From positions 1 through 10,089 of the forward strand of contig JAMOPZ010000290.1 of the NCBI GenBank assembly GCA_027064245.1: 10,089 nucleotides of DNA. The letters run 5' to 3'. Within the stretch, counting starts at the first letter, position 1, and each line of letters starts with the position of its first letter. The position numbers were made by a program, and so were the translations under genes. Source of the stretch: Campylobacterales bacterium (GTDB lineage: Bacteria; Campylobacterota; Campylobacteria; Campylobacterales; Arcobacteraceae). Under the pieces are notes generated by a model, which made no database searches, was not told where the DNA came from, and saw nothing but the letters and a program-made list of their open reading frames with translations. Below, in pieces: positions 1-6,539 of this stretch.

Positions 1-164
1 TGATCTTTTAAGTCTAATTTTATTTTTTTGTATAGAGAAAAAGTTCCTATAACTAAACCTATCTCAAATAGATATATTAGTATCATAACTATCATAGAAA
101 CATCATTTAAATATATATAAGAACTACATAAAAATATAATAATTAAAGGGACTATAGTAAACAT
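1..164 (-). CDS. Small membrane protein, N-terminal part (runs off window)
   Basis: A minus-strand frame starts with ATG at 164-162 and stays open for 54 codons to the window edge. The ATG shares its first base with the hemH stop codon (TAATG), an arrangement typical of translational coupling. The protein is very hydrophobic. Residues 2-19 (FTIVPLIIIFLCSSYIYL) and about 22-45 form two probable transmembrane helices, and they are followed by a basic stretch (YKKIKLDLK) that would be cytoplasmic. I do not recognise the family, and the C-terminus lies outside the window. Its position suggests it is the last or a later gene of the nucleosidase-like/hemH transcription unit. AT-rich DNA can produce hydrophobic frames by chance, but the stop/start overlap and continuous opening favour a real gene. 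Confidence 0.55.
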   Translation of the reverse strand, partial: MFTIVPLIIIFLCSSYIYLNDVSMIVMILIYLFEIGLVIGTFSLYKKIKLDLKD

Positions 165-1072
165 TATAAATATCTACCTATATCAAAATCTTCATTTAAA
201 CATCTACATACTTTATACTCTTTTATACCTATAGTTTTAGCTATTTCTCTATACTCTATATCAAGTTCAAAAACAGTTTCACTATTGTCTATTATAAAAG
301 ATATTGGATATATTATTACCTTCTTATTTTTAAAATTTTTTAACATATCATCTAAACTTGGATTCAACCATTTCATAGGACCAACTTTTGATTGATATGC
401 CAAATTTATAGATTTAAAGTTTACAGCATAATGAGATAATTTTTCTTTTAATATCTCTATATGTTCCTCTATTTGTTTTTGATAGGGATCACCTTTATCT
501 ACTATTTTTTGCGGTAAACCATGTGCTGAAAATATAAGGTGAAAGTCATTATATTTTGCTTGTACTTTTACTATTTGATCACAAATTGCTTTATTGTAAA
601 CTGCATCTTTATAAAAGGGTTCTATAACTTTTATATTAAAATCTTCACCATCTACTTTTTCTATAAAATCATCTACACTAGATTTTGTAGTAGTTGTTGA
701 GTATTGAGGATAAAGAGGTATCAATATAATATCTTTTATACCTCTGTCTTTTATTCTTGCAATGGCAGTTTGAGAAAAAGGTGATGTATATCTCATAGCA
801 GTTGTTATAAAATATTCAGATAAAGTTTCTTGTGATTTTTCTACTAATTTATCAGTTAAATCATGCAAAGGTGATGAACCACCAATTTCTTCATAATTTT
901 CCCAAGCATTATCCAATCTTGAAGTTACTATAAAATATGCTATCATTGATCTTATTATATCATTTTTTATTGTTAAAATATTTTTATCATTAAACATATT
1001 TTGTAAAAATACTTTTAACTCATCTTTACTTCTTGCCCCACCCATATTTAATAATACTATTGCTTTTTTCAT
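164..1072 (-). CDS. hemH: Ferrochelatase (protohaem ferro-lyase)
   Basis: Ferrochelatase inserts Fe(II) into protoporphyrin IX, the last step of protohaem synthesis. The protein has 302 residues, close to the usual 300-340 for bacterial enzymes, so it looks complete. The N-terminus MKKAIVLLNMGGARS carries the family's LLNMGG motif. FSAHGLP at 181-187 holds the catalytic histidine (H184). AYQSKVGPMKWLNP at 225-238 is the conserved product/metal-site strand. DNSETVFELDIEY at 262-274 holds the conserved active-site glutamate (E265). The ATG at 1072 is preceded by GGAG seven bases upstream. The nucleosidase-like gene ends 32 bp upstream and a membrane-protein frame begins on its stop codon, so the three probably form one transcript. 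In an organism respiring sulfur compounds, haem is needed for cytochromes. Identification is firm. Confidence 0.96.
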   Translation of the reverse strand: MKKAIVLLNMGGARSKDELKVFLQNMFNDKNILTIKNDIIRSMIAYFIVTSRLDNAWENYEEIGGSSPLHDLTDKLVEKSQETLSEYFITTAMRYTSPFSQTAIARIKDRGIKDIILIPLYPQYSTTTTKSSVDDFIEKVDGEDFNIKVIEPFYKDAVYNKAICDQIVKVQAKYNDFHLIFSAHGLPQKIVDKGDPYQKQIEEHIEILKEKLSHYAVNFKSINLAYQSKVGPMKWLNPSLDDMLKNFKNKKVIIYPISFIIDNSETVFELDIEYREIAKTIGIKEYKVCRCLNEDFDIGRYL

Positions 1073-1104
1073 TTATTCTCCATAATTATAATCTATCTTT
1101 ATCT

Positions 1105-1659
1105 TTATTTACTTGATGTTCTATGTGGAACAATCATCTTTTTAACCTCTAAATAAGCAATAAGCCTATCCATTGCTTCTTTATGATTTGATATAAAATC
1201 TTTATGTGCATCTTTATTTGTATAATTTGTAACTACAAAAATACCCAATACATCTATATTAAATTCCTTAGCAACTTTAAGTACAGAATAATACTCCATA
1301 TTTTCTAAATCTATATTATAATTTAAAAACTCTTTTGTTAATTTTTTGTCTATTGATATATAATTTGAACTATTAACTATTGTATCTGTTGATATTTTTT
1401 TATTAGATTTTACAATATTATCTATAGGAGTATAACAACTATTATTTAAAAAACCAAGTTCTATATTTGATGCACTAATAGATTCTACAATATCAAAAAT
1501 ATTGTATCGTCCATAACTACCCGCACTACCTATAAATATCAGATATTCAGGTTTATCAAATAAACAAAGTCTTGTAAGATTAATAGAAGATTCAATAAGT
1601 CCGACGCCTATTGGTGTAGCAAATGGGAAAATTTCATTATTTCCAGCACAAATTATCAT
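1105..1659 (-). CDS. Short purine-nucleoside phosphorylase / MTAN-like protein
   Basis: The 184-residue protein belongs by motif to the PNP/UDP nucleoside phosphorylase-MTA/SAH nucleosidase superfamily. GVGLIESSINLTRLCLFDKP (18-37) followed by LIFIGSAGSYG resembles the glycine-rich segment and GSAG loop of MTAN. LENMEYYSVLKVAKEFNI resembles the nucleoside-binding D-M-E helix, followed by the strand GIFVVTNYTN, where MTAN has an S-D pair. It is shorter than the usual 230 residues: the segment before GVG is about 18 residues rather than about 50, so the first strands of the fold seem absent. The usual catalytic Asp after the last strand appears replaced by Asn (TNYTN), as in some phosphorylases. 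Substrate is therefore uncertain. Its ATG is preceded by GAGGT nine bases upstream, inside an inverted repeat. It lies 52 bp after the SQR-like gene and 32 bp before hemH. Confidence 0.75.
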   Translation of the reverse strand: MIICAGNNEIFPFATPIGVGLIESSINLTRLCLFDKPEYLIFIGSAGSYGRYNIFDIVESISASNIELGFLNNSCYTPIDNIVKSNKKISTDTIVNSSNYISIDKKLTKEFLNYNIDLENMEYYSVLKVAKEFNIDVLGIFVVTNYTNKDAHKDFISNHKEAMDRLIAYLEVKKMIVPHRTSSK

Positions 1660-1661
1660 AA

Positions 1662-1700
1662 TTATAATACCTCATATATTTTATTTATAAGGTATTATAA
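1662..1700 (-). promoter_or_regulatory. 11-bp perfect inverted repeat covering the Shine-Dalgarno of the nucleosidase-like gene
   Basis: TTATAATACCT at 1662-1672 and AGGTATTATAA at 1690-1700 are perfectly complementary, separated by 17 bases. On the minus strand the downstream arm contains the AGG of the gene's GAGGT Shine-Dalgarno sequence and ends two bases before the ATG (1659-1657). The upstream arm begins about 11 bases after the SQR-like stop codon. In a read-through mRNA from the SQR-like gene this hairpin would mask the ribosome site. A TATAAT box (1694-1699) also lies in the upstream arm, so the palindrome could instead be a protein operator over a promoter. The repeat is seen directly; both functions are inferred. 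Confidence 0.6.
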
Positions 1701-1711
1701 CAAATTTTAAA

Positions 1712-2917
1712 TTACATACCAGGAATTCTAGGTATTTTTCCTAATTTTGAGTTTTTACAATACCAACCCCAACCTTTTTTAAGCCAATGCCCAATTATAG
1801 GCATAGGTATCATTTTACCACCTTTATTATCTCTATATACAAAAGCAGCACCATCACCACTATCCATAACACAAAGTATATTTATATGCTCTTCATAACC
1901 TTTTCTTGCTTCACTTTTTTGTTCCATTTGTGCTATATTATAAGCTACATTTCTAGCCATAACTTCTGCTATATGACCTTGCTTTGCTCTCCAATCTGGA
2001 CCTTCAAGTGCACAACTATCACCTATAGCAAATATTTTAAAGATACCTTCTTCACTATTATTATTTTCATCAAAATTATGTGAAACTTCACAATAATCAT
2101 TTATCTTTATAAGTCCTGCTTCATTTAAAGGAAGATCACTATTAAAAAATACATCATGACCATTTCCTGCAGGTATAAACATAGTAAAATCAGATTCAAG
2201 TTTAGTATCATCCTCAAAAATAATACCATCACTTACAAACTCTTTAAACTTTTTACCAAAATGTGTATTGATATCTAATCGTTTAAAGAAGATATCCATC
2301 ATTTTTAAAGCTTGTTTTCCCATTCTTGCACCTGGTTCTGCCATAGGTGCAAAAAAAGTTAATTCATATTTATCTCTTATACCTAATTTTTTTAATTGAT
2401 TATGAACATTAAATATAACTTCAAATGCAGGACCACCCCTTACATTACTAGGATCTTTTGGATTTCCACCAAATCCCATTGCTATTTTTCCACTACCTTT
2501 TTTAATCAATGCATCAATTTTATCTTTAATTTTTATAGAATCTTCTGGTTCTCCACAAATTGAAAGAAAATTTTCTTTTCCTTTATGTTGTATTTTACCA
2601 CTACCCATAGCCACAACTAAATATTCATAATCATCAAATGTATTATTTGTACATATAACTTTATTCTCTTTTGATTTTATCTCTTTTACTTCATCTATAA
2701 CTAACTCAAAATTATGTGCTTGTGCTAATTCATCCAATGGTACACACATATCTTCAAACTTTGATTCGCCTGTTGGTATCCAAATAGATGTTGGGAAGAT
2801 ATAAAAATACTCTCTATTTGATACTAAAGTAACATTTTCTATCCCCTCTTTTTTTAAAAAAATTGCACATTCAACACCTGCAAATCCACCACCTAATATT
2901 AATACTTTTTTTTTCAT
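1712..2917 (-). CDS. Sulfide:quinone oxidoreductase-like FAD-dependent oxidoreductase
   Basis: This 401-residue flavoprotein belongs to the NADH dehydrogenase-II/SQR group. KVLILGGGFAGVECA (4-18) is the dinucleotide-binding GxGxxG motif for the FAD ADP moiety. YLVVAMGSGK (99-108) matches the second conserved strand. FKIFAIGDSC (293-302) is the C-terminal FAD motif with the flavin-contacting Asp300. SQRs use redox cysteines flanking the flavin. Cys121 (SICGEP) and Cys349 (ILCVMDSGDG) lie where such residues are expected, and the C-terminal segment from about 370 (MIPMPIIGHWLKKGWGWY) resembles the SQR membrane-binding/quinone region. The likely role is oxidation of sulfide to polysulfide with electrons passed to quinone at the membrane, but the SQR subtype cannot be set by eye and another flavin reductase remains possible. 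AAAGGG stands five bases before the ATG. hisF lies 110 bp upstream across an almost pure A/T spacer. Confidence 0.72.
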   Translation of the reverse strand: MKKKVLILGGGFAGVECAIFLKKEGIENVTLVSNREYFYIFPTSIWIPTGESKFEDMCVPLDELAQAHNFELVIDEVKEIKSKENKVICTNNTFDDYEYLVVAMGSGKIQHKGKENFLSICGEPEDSIKIKDKIDALIKKGSGKIAMGFGGNPKDPSNVRGGPAFEVIFNVHNQLKKLGIRDKYELTFFAPMAEPGARMGKQALKMMDIFFKRLDINTHFGKKFKEFVSDGIIFEDDTKLESDFTMFIPAGNGHDVFFNSDLPLNEAGLIKINDYCEVSHNFDENNNSEEGIFKIFAIGDSCALEGPDWRAKQGHIAEVMARNVAYNIAQMEQKSEARKGYEEHINILCVMDSGDGAAFVYRDNKGGKMIPMPIIGHWLKKGWGWYCKNSKLGKIPRIPGM

Positions 2918-3027
2918 TATTTCCCTTTACTTTATATAACTTATTTGTATAATAATTATAATATTATATTAAGATATATTAAAAAATTAACTTAAATAAA
3001 AATATTATTTATATAAAATTATTTATT
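2918..3027 (-). promoter_or_regulatory. Extremely AT-rich spacer with probable promoter of the SQR-like gene
   Basis: The 110 bases between hisF and the SQR-like gene are almost entirely A and T. On the minus strand a TATAAT box (2955-2960) stands about 38 bases before the ATG, with the ribosome site AAAGGG at 2928-2923. T-tracts upstream of the box suit the epsilonproteobacterial sigma-70 pattern, which has weak -35 elements. Several overlapping AT boxes are present, so the exact start is uncertain. No GC-stemmed terminator for hisF was seen here. Confidence 0.35.
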
Positions 3028-3792
3028 TTATAATCTTACTGGGATATTATTTGATGACAAATATCGTTTTAAATCGATAATATCTATCTCTTTATAATGA
3101 AATATAGAAGCTGCCAATGCTGCTTGAGCACCACCTATTGTAAAAGCATCTTTAATATGCTCCATAGTTCCAGCACCACCACTTGCTATTACAGGTATAT
3201 CTACTTGTGAGCTTATTTGTTTAGTTATATTTAATTCAAATCCAGCTTTTGTACCATCTGCATCCATAGAAGTAAGTAGTATCTCCCCTGCACCTCTATT
3301 ATACACCTCTTTAGCCCATTGCACTGCATCAAGTCCAGTATCTTCTCTACCACCTTTTACAAATACATGATAAGAGCCATCTGATACTTTTTTTACATCT
3401 ATTGCTACAACTATACATTGAGACCCAAATCTCTTTGCACCTTCATCTATAAAATTTGGTCGCCCTACTGCACTACTATTTATACTAATTTTATCACATC
3501 CTACATTTAGTAAAGAATATATATCATCTAGCTTTCTAATACCACCTCCAACTGTAAGTGGTATAAAAACTTTTTTAGCAACTTGTTCTACTACATCTAC
3601 AATAGTATCTCTACCCTCATGAGAAGCCCCTATATCTAAAAAAGTGATCTCATCTGCACCCTCTTGATTGTATCTAATAGCAACTTCAACAGGATCTCCA
3701 GCATCTTGAAGCCCTACAAAATTAACACCTTTTACAACTCTACCATTATTTACATCCAAACATGGTATAATCCTTTTTGCAAAATAATTCAT
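3028..3792 (-). CDS. hisF: Imidazole glycerol phosphate synthase, cyclase subunit
   Basis: HisF is the TIM-barrel cyclase that, with the glutaminase HisH, converts PRFAR and ammonia into imidazole glycerol phosphate and AICAR in histidine synthesis. The 254 residues match the family length. The start FAKRIIPCLDVNNGRVVKG carries the first catalytic aspartate (D13). VVAIDVKK carries the second (D132). Phosphate-binding loops are visible as LTVGGGIR (79-86) and VIASGGAGT (201-209), and LLTSMDADGT (172-181) is the conserved strand-7 motif. AGGAAAG precedes the ATG by three bases. hisH is not next to it, so the his genes are dispersed here. The pseudopilin-like gene ends 40 bp upstream, so hisF may be read from that transcript. 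Identification is firm. Confidence 0.97.
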   Translation of the reverse strand: MNYFAKRIIPCLDVNNGRVVKGVNFVGLQDAGDPVEVAIRYNQEGADEITFLDIGASHEGRDTIVDVVEQVAKKVFIPLTVGGGIRKLDDIYSLLNVGCDKISINSSAVGRPNFIDEGAKRFGSQCIVVAIDVKKVSDGSYHVFVKGGREDTGLDAVQWAKEVYNRGAGEILLTSMDADGTKAGFELNITKQISSQVDIPVIASGGAGTMEHIKDAFTIGGAQAALAASIFHYKEIDIIDLKRYLSSNNIPVRL

Positions 3793-3832
3793 AAACTTTC
3801 CTGTATTTTTATTTGTATTATTGTACCATATT

Positions 3833-4438
3833 TTAATATATATATCCAGTTTTTGGTTCTATTGTTATAGTAATATTATGATCATTTTTATCATATAAAT
3901 ACAAATAGCATCTCTTTATTATCTCTTGTGGATCACTACCTAAAGATGAATATATACTACCATTGCTATTAAAACTAATTTGACCTATGGTAGAAGTAGT
4001 ATTACAGCTTAAATATACTTTTTTAATACCATATTGTTTTGTTAAAAGTATATATTTACTCTCATCTTGATTTGCATTACAATCATTATTAGAATACATA
4101 TATTTATTTGTAAGAGGATCTTTTAAACAATCTGTTTTTTTAAAATGTGCTGTTGATATATCATTATCACTATATATCACAAAATAAAGTCCACCAATAT
4201 TTTTAGAACAATTTTGAAATTTTAATGTCCATAATTTTTTTTTATATTCCAAATTATTATATTCATACTTATCATCTATAAAAGATATATATCTAGTATA
4301 TTGAAGATATAACAAAAGTCTATTTTTTGCATCAAATAAATTTGTGTTATTTTTATGAAATTGTATTGAAGATAAAACTATAGAGATAATAAGTATAGTA
4401 AATATAATCTCTAATAATGAAAAAGACTTTAATTTTAT
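3833..4438 (-). CDS. Pseudopilin-like protein with class III prepilin signal, ATA start proposed
   Basis: The protein should be read from the ATA at 4438-4436, giving 201 residues. An automatic start at the TTG at 4315 would cut off the key N-terminus. From the ATA the sequence is KLKSFSLLEIIFTILIISIV: a short basic leader, a Ser/Phe cleavage point, glutamate at mature position 5 and a hydrophobic helix of about 20 residues. This is the class III prepilin pattern processed by prepilin peptidase in type IV pilus and type II secretion systems. AGAGGA stands seven bases upstream of the ATA (4451-4446), and no ATG, GTG or TTG lies in frame between the upstream stop (4462-4460) and the signal. The ATA overlaps the lipoprotein stop (ATAA). 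The rest is polar with several cysteines and no family I recognise; it is likely exposed outside the inner membrane. No pilus assembly genes are nearby. Confidence 0.72.
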   Translation of the reverse strand: MKLKSFSLLEIIFTILIISIVLSSIQFHKNNTNLFDAKNRLLLYLQYTRYISFIDDKYEYNNLEYKKKLWTLKFQNCSKNIGGLYFVIYSDNDISTAHFKKTDCLKDPLTNKYMYSNNDCNANQDESKYILLTKQYGIKKVYLSCNTTSTIGQISFNSNGSIYSSLGSDPQEIIKRCYLYLYDKNDHNITITIEPKTGYIY

Positions 4439-4632
4439 TGCATTTTCCTCTTGACATATTTATATAAAGATGTTGATTTATCTGTTATATAATCAACATA
4501 AGAGCCATCATACTCTTCATCAACCTCTTGAGCAGTCATAGCAGCACCACCTGCTGTTGCAAGCAAAGCAATACACCCTGAGAAGAACAGATTTATAAAA
4601 ATTAGTAATAAAAAAGATTTAAAATATTTCAT
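4435..4632 (-). CDS. Small lipoprotein
   Basis: This 65-residue protein has a classic lipoprotein signal: basic start MKYFK, hydrophobic core SFLLLIFINLFF, then the lipobox F-S-G-C with the lipidated cysteine at C20. The mature part is only about 46 residues. It has a small apolar Ala/Gly stretch (IALLATAGGAAMTA, 21-34), then an acidic segment (QEVDEEYDGSYVD) and a basic tail (KYVKRKMQ). I do not recognise the family. No Shine-Dalgarno sequence precedes the ATG; instead a TATAAT box ends five bases upstream, which would put the transcript start at or beside the ATG. Its TAA stop overlaps the proposed ATA start of the pseudopilin-like gene, so the two look co-transcribed. It begins just past the terminator of the acl operon. 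Confidence 0.72.
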   Translation of the reverse strand: MKYFKSFLLLIFINLFFSGCIALLATAGGAAMTAQEVDEEYDGSYVDYITDKSTSLYKYVKRKMQ

Positions 4633-4637
4633 ATATT

Positions 4638-4643
4638 ATTATA
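4638..4643 (-). promoter_or_regulatory. -10 box for lipoprotein/pseudopilin unit, possibly leaderless
   Basis: TATAAT on the minus strand ends five bases before the lipoprotein ATG. The region upstream of it is T-rich, and in it lies the U-tract of the acl terminator. With usual spacing, transcription would begin at about 4632-4630, that is at the ATG. The box is seen directly; promoter use and leaderless initiation are inferred. Confidence 0.45.
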
Positions 4644-4656
4644 CTATTTAAAAACT

Positions 4657-4687
4657 AAAAAACCACCTCTTTACGAGATGGTTTTTT
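4657..4687 (-). terminator. Intrinsic terminator of the aclB-aclA operon
   Basis: Arms 4662-4669 and 4675-4682 pair around a five-base loop (4670-4674). As minus-strand RNA the core is ACCAUCUC/GAGGUGGU with one G-U pair and no mismatch. As plus-strand RNA the same pair would be a C-A mismatch. A six-base A/T extension (4657-4662 with 4682-4687) gives the transcript its U-run. It lies 18 bases after the aclA stop. The strand-specific pairing indicates that it ends the leftward acl transcript. Confidence 0.88.
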
Positions 4688-4704
4688 TAATTTATTATTA
4701 TAAA

Positions 4705-6528
4705 TTATTTACTTGTATAATCTTCAGCTTCTTGAACATCATATAAAATATCATCCATAGGATGTCTATACATAGGCATTGCAAGTCTTTTTTCATCTAA
4801 TATATGACCAATAAACCCTAGAGTTCTACCAGCTATAAAAAATGCATTTAATGTACCAGATTCTATAAACTCATTGATCTCATCTTCAGGATACCCTAAT
4901 GCTCTCCACATATCAACCATAAGTATACCAATAGTACCATCAACATTTAAAATTAAATTCTCTTTTTTAGATGTTGTAAGCGCTTCTACTGTTCTTGCAT
5001 AATCAAGTAATGGAGTAGATGGAAAATGCTCTGCAGCATAATTCATAAGTCCAGTTACTCTTAAATCTGGATTTTTTAAAGATTTAATTCTATGTCCAAT
5101 ACCTGGAATTGGTACACCCTCTTTTTTCATATAATTTAAAAATTCTTTTGGATCTAAATTATTATCATCTGCATATTTAAAATACTTAGCAGCTCCATCA
5201 ATAGCTCCACCAAATCTAGGTCCTATTGTTAATAGTCCAGTTACTAGTGATTCAACCACAGATTTACCAGCTCTTGCTGTTACTTTTGCATTATGAGCTC
5301 CACTTACTGCTGGTCCATGATCTGCAACAGTTTTCATTACAGTTTCAATGAAATCTGTAGCCCATTTTGGATATTGTTTTTTAAACCAAAGTAGTGATAT
5401 AACATCTCCAATTCCTTTTCCAGTATCAGGAGTAGCCACAGAAGATATTGGGAAACCAGCATAAGTAGCCTCTTCACCTCTATCATCACTAATTGTACAA
5501 ATAAATTGTTTAGGTCGTCTAACTTTTGGACATATATTTATCTCAGGTTCTTTAATCTCACTAATAGTACCATTTGCTTTTAATTCTTCATATACTTTAT
5601 TAATAGTAGCTGGTAACTCATTAAATGATTCAGGTACATATATACCAGCTTCAGCCATTGCTTTATTTTTAGCTGCTGCTGTTTCTGCATCTGCATTTGC
5701 ACTAGCTCCTGCATGTCCAAATTGAACTCCAGAACTAAAGTGTTTAGCAATAGTACCAATACACCAAGCAATTACAGGTTTTGTAATCTTACCATCTTTA
5801 ATAGCTTCAATAATTTTATACTCTTCAGTACCACCAACTTCACCTAGTAATACCATATATTTTACATCTGGATTTTTCTCCATTCTAAGCATATTATCAA
5901 TAAATACACTTCCAACAAATCTATCTCCACCAATAGCAACACCTTCAGCAATACCATCTGCATTTATAGCTATAATATTTGAAAGCTCATTAAATAATCC
6001 ACCAGATCTTGTAACTAATCCACAAGAACCAGCTCTATGAAGCTTACTATTAACTATATTTTCAATAGTTCCACCAATATTTGCAATTTTAAATGCTCCA
6101 GGAGCAATCGCACCAACAGTTGCTGGTCCTATAACTGTAACGCCTGCAACTCTTGCTGTATGATTCATTTTTCTTGCAAGTCTTTCAGGGATACCTTCAG
6201 CAGTTACCATAATAGAGTTAAATCCACCAATTTCAATTGCTTCCATAGTAACATCATATGCAGTTCTAAATGATGCAAAGTTAAGTAAAACATCAGCATT
6301 TGGATGTGCTGCTTTTGCATCAGCAGTATTTTTAAATAATGGAACCATAACTTCATCTGGTCCATAAAAGAACTTTTCAAACTTATTTCCACTTGTTGGA
6401 GCTACAATAGCTGCAACTGAAGGTGTTTCTCTCTTAATTGTATAATCATAATCCAACATTCTTTGAATTGCAGTTTTATTGTTATTCCAAAAAATTGCTT
6501 GTGTATCTTTAGTATATAATTTTGTCAT
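4705..6528 (-). CDS. aclA: ATP-citrate lyase, large (alpha) subunit
   Basis: With AclB this subunit forms ATP-citrate lyase, which cleaves citrate with CoA and ATP to acetyl-CoA and oxaloacetate. This is the key step of the reductive TCA cycle for CO2 fixation. The 607 residues fit the prokaryotic large subunit. Residues about 1-330 form the succinyl-CoA-synthetase-alpha-like CoA-binding/ligase part; FGHAGA at 270-275 holds the phosphorylated histidine (H272). From about 340 to the end is the citrate-synthase-like lyase domain, with active-site motifs SGAHNAK (H412), PGIGHR (H479) and NVDGTIG (D530). GGGAG-like bases stand just before the ATG in the 11-base gap after aclB, so the genes are translated from one mRNA. 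The unit ends at the terminator beyond the stop. The acl pair, rather than citryl-CoA synthetase plus lyase, is the epsilonproteobacterial arrangement. Identification is firm. Confidence 0.96.
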   Translation of the reverse strand: MTKLYTKDTQAIFWNNNKTAIQRMLDYDYTIKRETPSVAAIVAPTSGNKFEKFFYGPDEVMVPLFKNTADAKAAHPNADVLLNFASFRTAYDVTMEAIEIGGFNSIMVTAEGIPERLARKMNHTARVAGVTVIGPATVGAIAPGAFKIANIGGTIENIVNSKLHRAGSCGLVTRSGGLFNELSNIIAINADGIAEGVAIGGDRFVGSVFIDNMLRMEKNPDVKYMVLLGEVGGTEEYKIIEAIKDGKITKPVIAWCIGTIAKHFSSGVQFGHAGASANADAETAAAKNKAMAEAGIYVPESFNELPATINKVYEELKANGTISEIKEPEINICPKVRRPKQFICTISDDRGEEATYAGFPISSVATPDTGKGIGDVISLLWFKKQYPKWATDFIETVMKTVADHGPAVSGAHNAKVTARAGKSVVESLVTGLLTIGPRFGGAIDGAAKYFKYADDNNLDPKEFLNYMKKEGVPIPGIGHRIKSLKNPDLRVTGLMNYAAEHFPSTPLLDYARTVEALTTSKKENLILNVDGTIGILMVDMWRALGYPEDEINEFIESGTLNAFFIAGRTLGFIGHILDEKRLAMPMYRHPMDDILYDVQEAEDYTSK

Positions 6529-6539
6529 ATCTTCTCTCC

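Noticed and set aside
1787..2083. A 98-codon plus-strand frame inside the SQR-like gene
   Set aside because: It is antisense to a well-supported gene and has a Tyr/Ile/Thr-rich composition expected from reverse reading of AT-rich codons.
3664..3870. Plus-strand 68-codon frame across the hisF start
   Set aside because: It is antisense to hisF and the pseudopilin end, with no supporting signals.
3833..4315. A 160-residue protein starting at TTG (4315) for the pseudopilin-like gene
   Set aside because: This start removes the prepilin signal encoded directly upstream in the same open frame and has no ribosome site; the longer frame from 4438 is preferred.
5580..6392. Short frames inside aclA on both strands
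   Set aside because: They are other-frame readings of aclA, low in complexity and without ribosome sites.
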